From Manihot esculenta (lineage: Eukaryota > Streptophyta > Magnoliopsida > Malpighiales > Euphorbiaceae), in contig NC_035165.2 in NCBI RefSeq assembly GCF_001659605.2, positions 13,636,445 to 13,700,444 of the forward strand: DNA of 64,000 nt, in the 5' to 3' direction. How positions within the stretch are numbered: the stretch's first letter is position 1; each line of letters opens with the position of its first letter. Of the stretch, positions 49,239 to 59,900 are shown one piece after another. The position numbers and the translations under genes were made by a program. The notes under the pieces are model-generated. The model made no database searches. It had not been told where the DNA came from and was given only the letters and a program-made list of their open reading frames with translations.

Positions 49239-51584
49239 ATGAGAGGAACCCGTCGATCTGCAAGATTGACTGGAGTGCCACCTGAGGATGAGGGCACGAG
49301 CGCCCGTCCTCCTACATTGCCTAGGGCAATGTCTTGTAGAGCCAACAGAGAAAGAGTGTCAAGGGACCCTAGAAGGTCTTTTGACGCTAGCAGAAGGGGG
49401 ACAGATAGAGGAGGAAGTTCTTCAGATGTGAGGGAGGTTATGGAAGAGGATCAGAGGAGGGATGGGAACCTGGATGTGAGCATGGAGGAAGAAGGGACAG
49501 GGGAGTCTCAGGGAGGCGTTCAGGCCTCGGGGTATGGTTTTCCACCCCATTATCCACCTTTTCCACAGGGTTCAGGGTATCCGATGGGAGGTACATCGGA
49601 CTATTCCAGCTTTAACCCCTACCCTACCTACATGCCTTATCCACCTTTTTATCCACCTTATACACAATACCCAGCTTATCCACCCTCACCCTTCTATCCT
49701 AACCCGGCAAACCCCACCTCGGGGAATGCTGCACCCCCACCTCCACCACCCACAGAACCAGCGGCCCCAGTTACTCAACCTCCTAGACCTAGCTCAGTCG
49801 ATGGGAGCAAAGTAAAGATGACAGATTACCTCAAGCTGGATGCTCCCAAATACAAGTCAGGGGATGACCCCTTTGAGTATCTGAGAGTAGTGAAGACAAT
49901 AACTGATGAGCTAGGGGTGAATGATAGCAGAGCCATTCAGATAGCAGGGTTCACCTTAAAGTGCAAGAAGGCACGGGAATGGTTCAAGTGTTATGTGGAC
50001 CCGAGACTAGACGGCATGACATGGGAAGAATTTGCGAATGAGTTCGCTGGATGGGCTTTTCCAGACAGTTCCAGAGAATTGAAGATGATTGAGTTTGAGC
50101 AACTGAGGCAGACAGAACACATGAGTGTGGAGGAGTTCCCGGATAAATTCTTAGAGCTATTGCCTTTTTTAGGGCAAGCTCTAGATTCAGATACGAAGAA
50201 AGCCAAGAGGTATGTTATGAAGCTGCATTTCAGGTACTCCTCGTTGATTCAGTCAGTTGAGAGGGAAAGTTTCCACACTGTGGTGGATATGGCTCGAAGA
50301 ATGGAGGCAAGTGCTATAGTTGAGGGGTCAGTGAAGCAGTCAGTGACCCAGTCTTCAGGGGTTAAGACCCCAGGCAGAGGAGGGCCAGGTCTCTCTTCTC
50401 AGAGCTCAGGTAAGAAGAGGTGGGACAACACCACCAAGAAGCCGAAGAAGAATAAGTTTTGGAATAAGCTGAAGTCTGGTCTGGGATTTGGCGGTGGCTC
50501 GAGCTCAGGCTCAGATGGTACAGAATGCCAGAGATGTGGAAGGCCGCACAGGGGAGTGTGTCGAGCTGGGACTAATACATGTTTCAGATGTGGACAGGAG
50601 GGACACATAGCTCGGGAGTGTCCTAGAGCACCTTTTCTGGGCCAGCCCCAGCAGACAGCTTCTGGTAGTGTGGCACAGCCAGCAGCTCCAGCCACAACTC
50701 AGGGCAGCGGCAGAGGTAGAGGGAGAGGGGCAGCCTCTTCTTCTGGTTCCCGAGGTGAAGGTCCATCAGCTCCAGCCAGGATCTTCACCATGACTCAGCA
50801 GGAGGCTAACACATCCAACACCGTGGTGTCAGGTAATCTCGTCATTGGGTGTTCTGATGTGTATGCATTAATGGACCCGGGTGCATCTCATTCATTTATT
50901 GCTCCGAGAGCCGTTGAGAGGTTGGGTCTGATAGTCTCTGGGTTAGAGTGTCCCCTATGGGTCAGTGGACCCAAGTGTGACCCGTCAGTGGCAGTGTCAG
51001 TCTGCCAGTACAGTCCAGTTTTTGTAGAGGGAAGATGCCTCTCTGCCGAACTTGTGGTTCTAGATTTGACAGACTTTGACGTCATTCTAGGGATGGATTG
51101 GCTATCTACCCATGATGCTACCTTGGACTGCAGGGACAAGGTAGTCAGGTTCAGAGATCAGAACGGGTCAAAGGTCGTCTTCAGAGGAGACAAGAGGGGC
51201 ACACCTAGAGGTCTGATATCAGCTCTTCAGGCTCGTAGGTTGCTTAGGAAGGGATGTCAGGGGTACTTAGCTCATGTGAGAGAGCTAGACAGTCAGGTCA
51301 GGGAGCCGGCCTCGGTGCCCGTTGTCAGAGAGTTTCAGGATGTCTTTCCTGATGAGCTTCCAGGTTTACCACCTGCTAGGGAGATAGAGTTCGAGATAGA
51401 GTTGATGCCTGGAACTAGACCGATCTCTATCCCTCCCTACAGGATGGCCCCAGCCGAGTTGAAGGAGTTGAAAGAGCAATTGCAGGAGCTGGTAGAAAGG
51501 GGCTTCATCTGACAGAGTACCTCACCTTGGGGTGCTCCGGTCTTGTTTGTGAGAAAGAAGGATGGATCCCTTAGACTTTGTATC
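49239..51584 (+). pseudogene. Element 2 Gag-Pol, first part (Gag, protease, RT start)
   Basis: Opens with [19 protein letters not shown]. Gag capsid core ([20 protein letters not shown]) and two zinc knuckles ([27 protein letters not shown], complete CCHC) are followed by a DPGASHSFI protease motif. The frame stops at TGA 51510-51512, where element 3 has CGA (Arg) in FIRQSTS, a C-to-T change at a CG site. Beyond the stop the same frame continues to 51584 (RT text [10 protein letters not shown]) and is then cut by a solo LTR. Frame and sequence otherwise agree closely with element 3. Confidence 0.92.
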
Positions 51585-54144
51585 TGTAATACCCGGCTAG
51601 ATTCCGGCATCGGAATCCCTACCTTCTGGCGGAATATCCGTTAGAATCTGAAATTTTGATGATGCCAGAGTCTTCTAGAGGGGTAAAATGTGTTTTCTAA
51701 AAGGTTTTTACTGATTTCATGGTTTTAAATGAAAAAGAATTGAGTTTTGAAAAGAAAAGACCAAGGAGACATTTGCCAGGTTCGGCCGCCGAAAGTGAAT
51801 TTCGGCCGCCGAACATGGAAAGGCTTCGGGAGCGCCTTTGGCCTCTGAAAGTCTTGTTTGAACGAGCCAAGGTTCGGCCGCCGAAAGTCAAGTTCGGCCG
51901 CCGAACATGCATGAGTTTAGGGGGCACGTTAGGCTGCCGAAGGTCTCTGACCAGGCCACCTATAAAGAGCCCTCAGATCGGAAATGGGCGAGTTTTCTCC
52001 CCATTCTCGAGCTCAGGTGAGTTCATGTCATCCTTTGGTCATTTTCATGTTTTTCTTCATCTCCTTCACGTTTTCATGAGTTCCATGGTTATTTTGAAGA
52101 GTTTTCAAGCTTAGATCAAGTTTTGGGAACTTGGAGACCCAAGGAGTTGGTTTCTCCCATCTCCAAGTTAGAGCTCGCACAAACCCTCGATCTTTAAGAG
52201 GTAAGTGTGGATCTATGCTTTCTTTTACGTTTCATGAAGTTTTAAGTAAGTTTTAAGAGGTTTTAATGGTTAAGTATGGGTAGATATGCATGTTAGGCTT
52301 TATGTGGGTTTTTATGCAAATGTATGTTTATATGATGCTATGTTGAATGTTTAGGCTAGGTTATGCATGTGGGAGAGTGTATGCATGAATGGGAAAGAGC
52401 AAGTGAGATTATGGGTTGTTTTGATGGTTTTGGCCTATGTGGGTCATAAGCTATCTATGTATGTTTTGATGTTGCTTTTGGAGTTTAATCAAGCTATTAA
52501 GCTCCTTTGTGCATGGTTAAGGGTTTATGCATGTTTTGGTAAAGTTGGGTGCTTGTTTTGGGGTGTTTGGAAGGTTTGGGAGGCTTGAATGCATGAGAAG
52601 CTGAGTTCTGCCCTTCTGGGAAGAACTCAAGTTCAGCCGCCGAAGGTGGTTTCGGCCGCCGAACTTGCCTTTGGATGCATGGATTGGCCGCCTAACCTTG
52701 CCCCCAAAAGCTGAGTTTTGGCTCGAAAGCAAACTTTTGGCCGCCGAAGGAAGGATTCGGCCGCCGAAAGTGCCCGAGTTTCGTCTCTGGAGAGAGGGTT
52801 CGGCCGCCGAAGGTGCCGCCGAAAGTGCCCGAGTTTCGTTTCTGGAAAGAGGGTTCGGCCGCCGAAGGTGCCGCCGAAAGTGCCCTATCCAGCCTTTTCA
52901 AGGTTGTTTTCTATGCATGTTTAAGTGATGTTTTAAGCGGTTTTTGGGTAGTTGTTTATGAGTTGTTTAGAGTGTGTTGGCACCTCATTCGAGTCCACCT
53001 GTGTAGGATCGGACCCGAGGGACCGAGGAGGCCATCAGTGTTAGCAGTTGCAGAGTCAGTTCAGCGTCTGCCAGAGGTGAGTAGAACTAAACTTAATCTT
53101 TATTTTATGAAATCAAATGCCTAAAGCATGCTCATGCATCATGTTTATATGTAATAGGTTGATTGCACTAGTTACACGAATATGAAGCATTGCATTATTT
53201 ACTGTTGATGGAGATTGGACCAAGGACAACCCCACTAGCCCTAGAGATGTTGTGAGACCTGGCTGGGCCAGGCATACATATACAGTTGTTGTAAGACCTG
53301 GCCGGGCCAGGCATACGAAGGTTGTGAGACCCAGCCGGGCTGGGCATACTGAGACTGGAAGGGATGTTTTGGGGTTAGGTCCAATCTGTGATATGATTTG
53401 TTTGTGCTGTGACGCATTTCATGAAAGCATGTAATTAATGAACTGTTTTCTTTATTTCTACTCACTGGGCTTTTTAGCTCACCCCTCTCCCCTAACCCCA
53501 GTGTTGCAGGTTTGAGGTTGATCGGGAAGTCTCAAGAGTAAAGGTTTTGCTTATGTAATAGTATTAGCTTAGTACTTTTAGTGTGGACATGTATTATAAA
53601 TTGATATAATGATTTGCAAGAGAATATAATGTAAAGTTAAGTGGAGTTATGTTTATGGTTTAGTACTGTGCTTGGCCCTAAGACTTGGTTAGTCCCTGTT
53701 TAATGCATGATGTATGTTATGCTAGATGTTGAGTTATGTTTGAACTAATCTTGTGGCATGTGTTGTTTACCACGCTATGGTAATGGATGAGGACCCTAGT
53801 GGAGGTCTTGTGTTGTGGTTTGATGCATGCACAGGTTAGGTTTGGTTCTTTGGATGAGACTCCGGGTTGATGTATGTTATGTAGACCCAGCTAGAGTTTT
53901 GATGAGGGCTCTAGTAGGGGGGTCCTTTTATGTTTTCAGTTATGTCGCATACAGGTCAAGTTCGGTTTGTACATCAGATGTTTGAATTGTTATGTTAAAG
54001 TTTTGATCATGTATGGGATTTGACCAGGTGATAGGAGGTATGTTTGGCTTGCTACGGGTCCCGGCGGCCTTAAGCCGATCTGGATCCTAGCGCCGGTGGC
54101 GGTTCGGGCCGTTACGGTAGGGTATCGGTTTCCGGGTCGTTACA
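51585..54144 (+). mobile_element. Solo LTR inserted in the RT domain of element 2
   Basis: 2560 bp, TGTAATACCCGGCTAG to CGGGTCGTTACA, with perfect 5-bp target duplication GTATC on both sides (51580-51584 and 54145-54149). The start resembles element 1's LTR. It has its own array of GACCtGGCCGGGCCAGGCAT units (53247-53352) and several TTCGGCCGCCGAA palindromes. No internal region is present, so the element was reduced by LTR-LTR recombination after insertion. Confidence 0.95.
53247..53352 (+). repeat. Palindromic short array in the solo LTR
   Basis: Three units containing CCTGGCCGGGCCAGG or close variants, each itself an inverted repeat, at the LTR position where the other families carry their own arrays. 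Confidence 0.8.
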
Positions 54145-54149
54145 GTATC

Positions 54150-56456
54150 GACTACAGGCAGTTGAACAAAGTCACTACCAAGAATAGGTACCCTCTGCCA
54201 AGGATCGATGATCTATTCGACCAGCTAGCCGGAGCGGGTTGTTTCTCCAAAATAGATCTGAGATCTGGGTACCATCAGCTGAGGATAAGAGAAGAAGACG
54301 TGCCTAAGACAGCTTTCAGGACCAGATATGGGCATTTTGAGTTCCTTGTAATGCCGTTCGGGTTAACCAACGCCCCTGCAGCATTCATGGATCTCATGAA
54401 CAGAGTGTTTAGCCAATACCTGGATCACTTCGTTATTGTCTTCATAGATGATATTTTAGTGTATTCCAGGAATGCAGAGGAGCATGCCCATCATCTGCGG
54501 TTGGTCTTGCAGACCTTGAGGGAACATGGCTTATATGCCAAGTTCTCTAAATGTGAGTTCTGGCTGAGGAGCATTTCGTTCTTGGGGCATGTAGTGTCAG
54601 AGAATGGGATTGAGGTGGACCCCAAAAAGACAGAAACTGTGGCTAACTGGCCTAGACCCACTTCAGTGACGGAGATCAGGAGTTTCTTGGGTTTGGCAGG
54701 TTACTACAAGAGGTTCGTTCAGGACTTCTCAAAGATAGCAGCTCCTCTGACCAGACTAACCAGGAAGAATCAGAAGTTTCTGTGGACCGACCAGTGCGAA
54801 GAGAGTTTTGAAGAGCTTAAGAAGAGGTTGACTTCAGCACCAGTTTTAGCTCTGCCATCTAGTGATGAGGACTTTACAGTCTTTTGTGATGCGTCCCGTG
54901 TGGGACTGGGTTGTGTACTGATGCAGAACGAGAGGGTGATTGCTTATGCTTCTAGGCAGCTGAAGAAGCATGAGTTGAATTACCCCACGCATGACCTTGA
55001 GATGGCAGCAGTAATCTTTGCACTCAAGATGTGGAGGCACTACCTCTATGGGGTAAAATGTGAGATCTTCACAGATCATAAAAGCCTGCAGTACATCCTG
55101 AGTCAAAGAGATTTCAACTTGAGACAGAGGAGATGGGTAGAGCTGCTGAGTGACTATGATTGCAAGATTCAGTATCATCCGGGTAAGGCGAATGTCGTGG
55201 CAGACGCCCTAAGCCGAAAGTCACTAGGCAGTCTATCCCACATCACGGCTGAGAGGAGACCGGTGGTGAAGGTTTATTGGTGGCCAGCGATGAAGAAAGA
55301 AGTGGCATAGTTTGTGTCAGCCTGCGAAGTGTGTCAGAGGGTGAAGCTGGAACATCAGAAGCCGGCTGGAATGCTTAACCCGCTACCTATTCCAGAATGG
55401 AAATGGGAAAATATAGCTATGGACTTCGTAGTGGGGTTACCGGCGGCGTCCAACAGAGTGGACTCCATATGGGTGATTGTGGACAGACTCACCAAATCTG
55501 CTCACTTCATTCCTGTCAGGAGTGGCTACTCTGTGGACAAGTTGGCGCAGGTATATGTGGATGAGATCGTCAGGCTGCATGGGGTTCCTGTTTCGATAGT
55601 GTCAGATAGAGGGCCCCAGTTCACCTCCAGGTTTTGGCGGAGTCTGCAGAATGCCATGGGTACCAGGTTGGATTTCAGTACTGCCTTCCACCCACAGACA
55701 GACGGACAATCAGAAAGGACCATCCAAACCATAGAGGATATGCTCAGGATGTGTGTGCTGGACTTTGGTGGTTCTTGGAGGCAGCATCTACCTTTGGTGG
55801 AGTTTGCCTACAATAACAGCCATCATGCTAGCATCGGGATGGCTCCATATGAAGCTTTATATGGGAGGAAGTGCAGGTCACCTGTTTGCTGGGAAGAAGT
55901 TGGGGAAAAGGCCTTGGCAGGGCCTGAGCTAATAGAGATTACCAGCAGGGTAGTACCCATAATCAGAGAAAGGATCAAGACTGCTGCAAGCAGACAGAAG
56001 AGTTATGCAGACATCCGCAGGCGGCAGGTAGAGTTTCAGGAGGGGGATCTGGTATTGCTTAAGGTGTCTCCTATGAAAGGAGTAGTTCGCTTCGGAAAGA
56101 AAGGTAAACTAACCCCACGATACATCGGACCCTTCGAAATCTTGCAAAAGATTGGGAATGTGTCGTACAAGCTGGATTTACCTGCTTCAATGGAAAGAAT
56201 CCATCCGGTTTTTCATGTTTCAATGTTGAGGAAGTTTGTGTCAGATCCGAGCAAGGTTCTTAGTGAGCCTGATGTGGAGGTCCAAAAAGATCTCACCTAT
56301 GTTGAACAGCCAGTATGGATCATAGACACCCAGATCAGAAAGTTAAGGAACAAGGAAATCCCGATGGTGAAAGTCCTGTGGAACCACCACAATTTGGAGG
56401 AATGCACTTGGGAGACACGGGAGTCTATGCTCCAGCAGTACCCTCATCTCTTTTAA
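54150..56456 (+). pseudogene. Element 2 Pol, second part (RT, RNase H, integrase, chromodomain)
   Basis: Resumes in frame after the solo LTR with DYRQLNK. RT active site is FIDDIL, RNase H shows TVFCDAS and TDHKSLQYI. At about 55272 an in-frame deletion of 109 codons relative to element 3 removes the RNase H-integrase linker and the two His of the HHCC motif; text jumps from ERRPVVK to [16 protein letters not shown] stop (55308-55310) replaces the CAG of element 3. After it the integrase core is open (AMDFVVG, SDRGPQF, GQSERTIQT: D,D,E) to the chromodomain tail ending QQYPHLF and the TAA at 56454-56456. Not functional without suppression. Confidence 0.92.
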
Positions 56457-56527
56457 GGTTAGATCTCTAGGTGTTTATGTGCTATGTATGTATGTTATGT
56501 TTTATGCCATGCTATGTGCTAGTTGAG

Positions 56528-56564
56528 GAACATTCGGGGACGAATGTTCTTAAGGGGGGGAGAA
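56528..56564 (+). promoter_or_regulatory. Pre-LTR hairpin and polypurine tract of element 2
   Basis: GAACATTCG (56528-56536), GGGA, CGAATGTTC (56541-56549), then AAGGGGGGGAGAA (56552-56564) against the LTR start at 56565. Confidence 0.88.
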
Positions 56565-56797
56565 TGTAATACCCGGCTAGACATGTTCGGCGGCCGAACT
56601 TGACTTTCGGCGGCCGAACCTGGGTTTTCCTCCAATGCTATTTTCATGCAAAAACTCATTTAGTTTCATACTTTAAAACCATTAAAAACATGAAAACATT
56701 TTATGAAAGCATGGTTCTACCCTTCTAGAGGTCTCCGACATCCGAGATTTCACCGGACGGTAGGAATTCCGATACCGGAGTCTAGCCGGGTATTACA
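56565..56797. repeat. Tail-to-tail junction of elements 2 and 3 with 17-bp inverted ends
   Basis: The 3' LTR of element 2 is only TGTAATACCCGGCTAGA (56565-56581). The following 216 bases are the first part of a 3' LTR on the minus strand (element 3), ending in the exact inverse, TCTAGCCGGGTATTACA (56781-56797). Each side is flanked by its own polypurine tract and hairpin. The join falls inside a CATGTTCGGCGGCCGAAC palindrome, so the region can fold on itself. Confidence 0.92.
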
Positions 56798-56833
56798 TTC
56801 TCCCCCCCTTAAGAACATTCGTCCCCGAATGTT
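56798..56833 (-). promoter_or_regulatory. Polypurine tract and pre-LTR hairpin of element 3
   Basis: On the minus strand CGAATGTTC/GAACATTCG form the same 9-bp stem (56812-56833), followed by an AAGGGGGGAGAA tract (56798-56810) and the LTR start at 56797. Confidence 0.88.
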
Positions 56834-56906
56834 CCTCACTAGCACACATCGCATGGCAAAGAACATAACACACATACAAGGCACATAAACACATAGGGAT
56901 CTAACC

Positions 56907-59900
56907 TTAAAAGAGATGAGGGTACTGCTGGAGCATAGACTCCCGTGTCTCCCAAGTGCATTCTTCCAAGTTGTGGTGGTTCCACAGGACTTTCACCATC
57001 GGGATTTCCTTGTTTCTTAACTTTCTGATCTGGGTGTCTATGATCCGCACTGGCTGTTCAACATAGGTGAGATCCTCTTGGACCTCCACATCAGGCTCAC
57101 TAAGAACCTTGCTCGGATCTGACACAAACTTCCTCAACATTGAAACATGGAAAACCGGATGGATTCTTTCCATCGAAGCAGGTAAATCCAGCTTGTACGA
57201 CACATTCCCAATCCTTTGCAAGATTTCAAAGGGTCCGATGTATCGTGGGGCTAGTTTACCTTTCTTCCCGAAGCGAACCACTCCCTTCATTGGAGACACC
57301 TTGAGCAATACCAGATCCCCCTCCTGAAACTCTAACTGTCTTCTGCGGACGTCTGCATAGCTCTTCTGTCTGCTTGCAGCAGTCTTGATTCTTTCTCTGA
57401 TTATGGGTACCACCCTGCTGGTGATCTCTACTAACTCAGGCCCTGCCAAGGCCTTTTCTCCAACTTCCTCCCAGCAAACAGGTGATCTGCACTTCCTTCC
57501 ATACAAAGCTTCATATGGAGCCATCCCGATGCTAGCATGATGGCTGTTGTTGTAGGCAAACTCCACCAAAGGTAGATGCTGCCTCCAAGAACCGCCAAGG
57601 TCCAGCACACACATTCTGAGCATATCTTCGATGGTCTGGATGATCCTTTCTGACTGTCCATCAGTCTGGGGGTGGAAGGCAGTACTGAAGTCCAACCTAG
57701 TACCCATGGCATTCTGCAGACTCCGCCAAAACCTGGAGGTGAATTGGGGCCCTCTATCTGACACTATCGAAACAGAAACCCCATGCAGCCTGACGATCTC
57801 ATCCACATATATCTGCGCCAACTTGTCCACAGAGTAGCCACTCCTGACAGGAATGAAGTGAGCAGATTTGGTGAGTCTGTCCACAATCACCCATATGGAG
57901 TCCACTCTGTTGGACGCCACCGGTAACCCCACTACGAAGTCCATAGCTATATTCTCCCATTTCCACTCTAGAATAGGTAGCGGGTTAAGCATTCCAGCCG
58001 GCTTCTGATGTTCCAGCTTCACCCTCTGACACACTTCGCAGGCGGACACAAACTGTGCCACTTCTTTCTTCATCGCTGGCCACCAATAAACTTTCTTCAA
58101 ATCTTGATACATCTTGGTGGCTCCGGGGTGAATGCTGTACCTTGCATTATGAGCCTCTCTCATAATGTCTCCTTTTAGCCCAATGTCATCTGGTACACAT
58201 AGTCTGCTCCCATAGCGGAGGATCCCCTTACTGTCGAATCTGTACTCGCTATCATTGCTTGACTGAACAGTCCTGGCAACCTTTACTAACTCCGGGTCCT
58301 CATGCTGTTTCTGAGCCACCTGCTCCAGAAACACGGGTGCTACTCTCATCTGGGCCACTAAGGCACCTGTACCAGACAACTCCAACTGTAGACCTTCCCC
58401 AATAAGCTTGTATAACTCCTTCACCACTGGTCTCCTCTCTGCCGCGATGTGGGATAGACTACCGAGTGATTTCCGGCTTAAGGCGTCTGCCACAACATTC
58501 GCCTTACCCGGATGGTACTGAATCTTGCAATCATAGTCACTCAGCAGCTCCACCCACCTCCTCTGCCTCAGATTCAGATCCCTCTGACTCAAGATGTACT
58601 GCAGGCTCTTATGATCTGTAAAGATCTCACATTTCACCCCATAGAGGTAATGCCTCCACATCTTGAGTGCAAAGATTACTGCTGCCATCTCAAGGTCATG
58701 TGTGGGGTAATTCAACTCATGCTTCTTCAACTGCCTAGAAGCATAAGCGATCACCCTCTCATTCTGCATCAGTACACAATCCAGTCCCACACGGGACGCA
58801 TCACAAAAGACTGTAAAGTCCTCATCACTAGATGGCAGAGCTAACACTGGTGCTGAAGTCAACCTCTTCTTAAGCTCTTCGAAACTCTCCTCGCACTGGT
58901 CGGTCCACAGAAACTTTTGATTCTTCCTGGTTAGTCTGGTCAGAGGAGCTGCTATCTTTGAGAAGTCCTGAACGAACCTCCTGCAGTAACCTGCCAAACC
59001 CAAGAAACTTCTAATCTTTGTCACTGAAGTGGGTCTAGGCCAGTTAGTCACAGTTTCTGTCTTCTTGGGATCTACCTCAATACCATTCTCTGACACTACA
59101 TGCCCCAAGAACGAAATGCTCCTCAGCCAGAACTCACATTTAGAGAACTTGGCATACAAGCCATGTTCCCTCAAAGTCTGCAAGATCAACCGCAGATGAT
59201 GGGCATGCTCCTCTGCATTCCTGGAATACACTAAGATATCATCTATGAAGACAATAACAAAGTGATCCAGGTACTGGCTAAACACTCTGTTCATGAGATC
59301 CATGAATGCTGCAGGGGCGTTAGTTAACCCGAACGGCATCACAAGGAACTCAAAATGCCCATATCTGGTCCTGAAAGCCGTCTTTGGCACATCCTCATCC
59401 CTTATCCTTAGCTGATGGTACCCCGATCTTAGATCTATTTTGGAGAAACAACCCGCTCCGACTAGCTGGTCGAATAGATCATCGATCCTAGGCAATGGGT
59501 ACCTATTCTTGGTAGTGACTTTGTTTAACTGCCTGTAGTCGATACAAAGTCTAAGGGATCCATCCTTCTTCCTCACAAACAAGACCGGAGCACCCCAAGG
59601 TGAGGTACTCTGTCGGATGAAACCCTTTTCTACCAGCTCTTGCAATTGCTCTTTCAACTCCTTTAACTCGACTGGAGCCATCCTGTAGGGAGGGATAGAG
59701 ATCGGTCTAGTTCCAGGCATCAACTCTATCTCGAACTCTATCTCCCTAGCAGGTGGTAAACCTGGAAGCTCATCAGGAAAGACATCCTGAAACTCTCTGA
59801 CAACGGGCACCGAGGCCGGCTCCCTGACCTGACTGTCTAGCTCTCTCACATGAGCTAAGTACCCCTGACATCCCTTCCTAAGCAACCTACGAGCCTGAAG

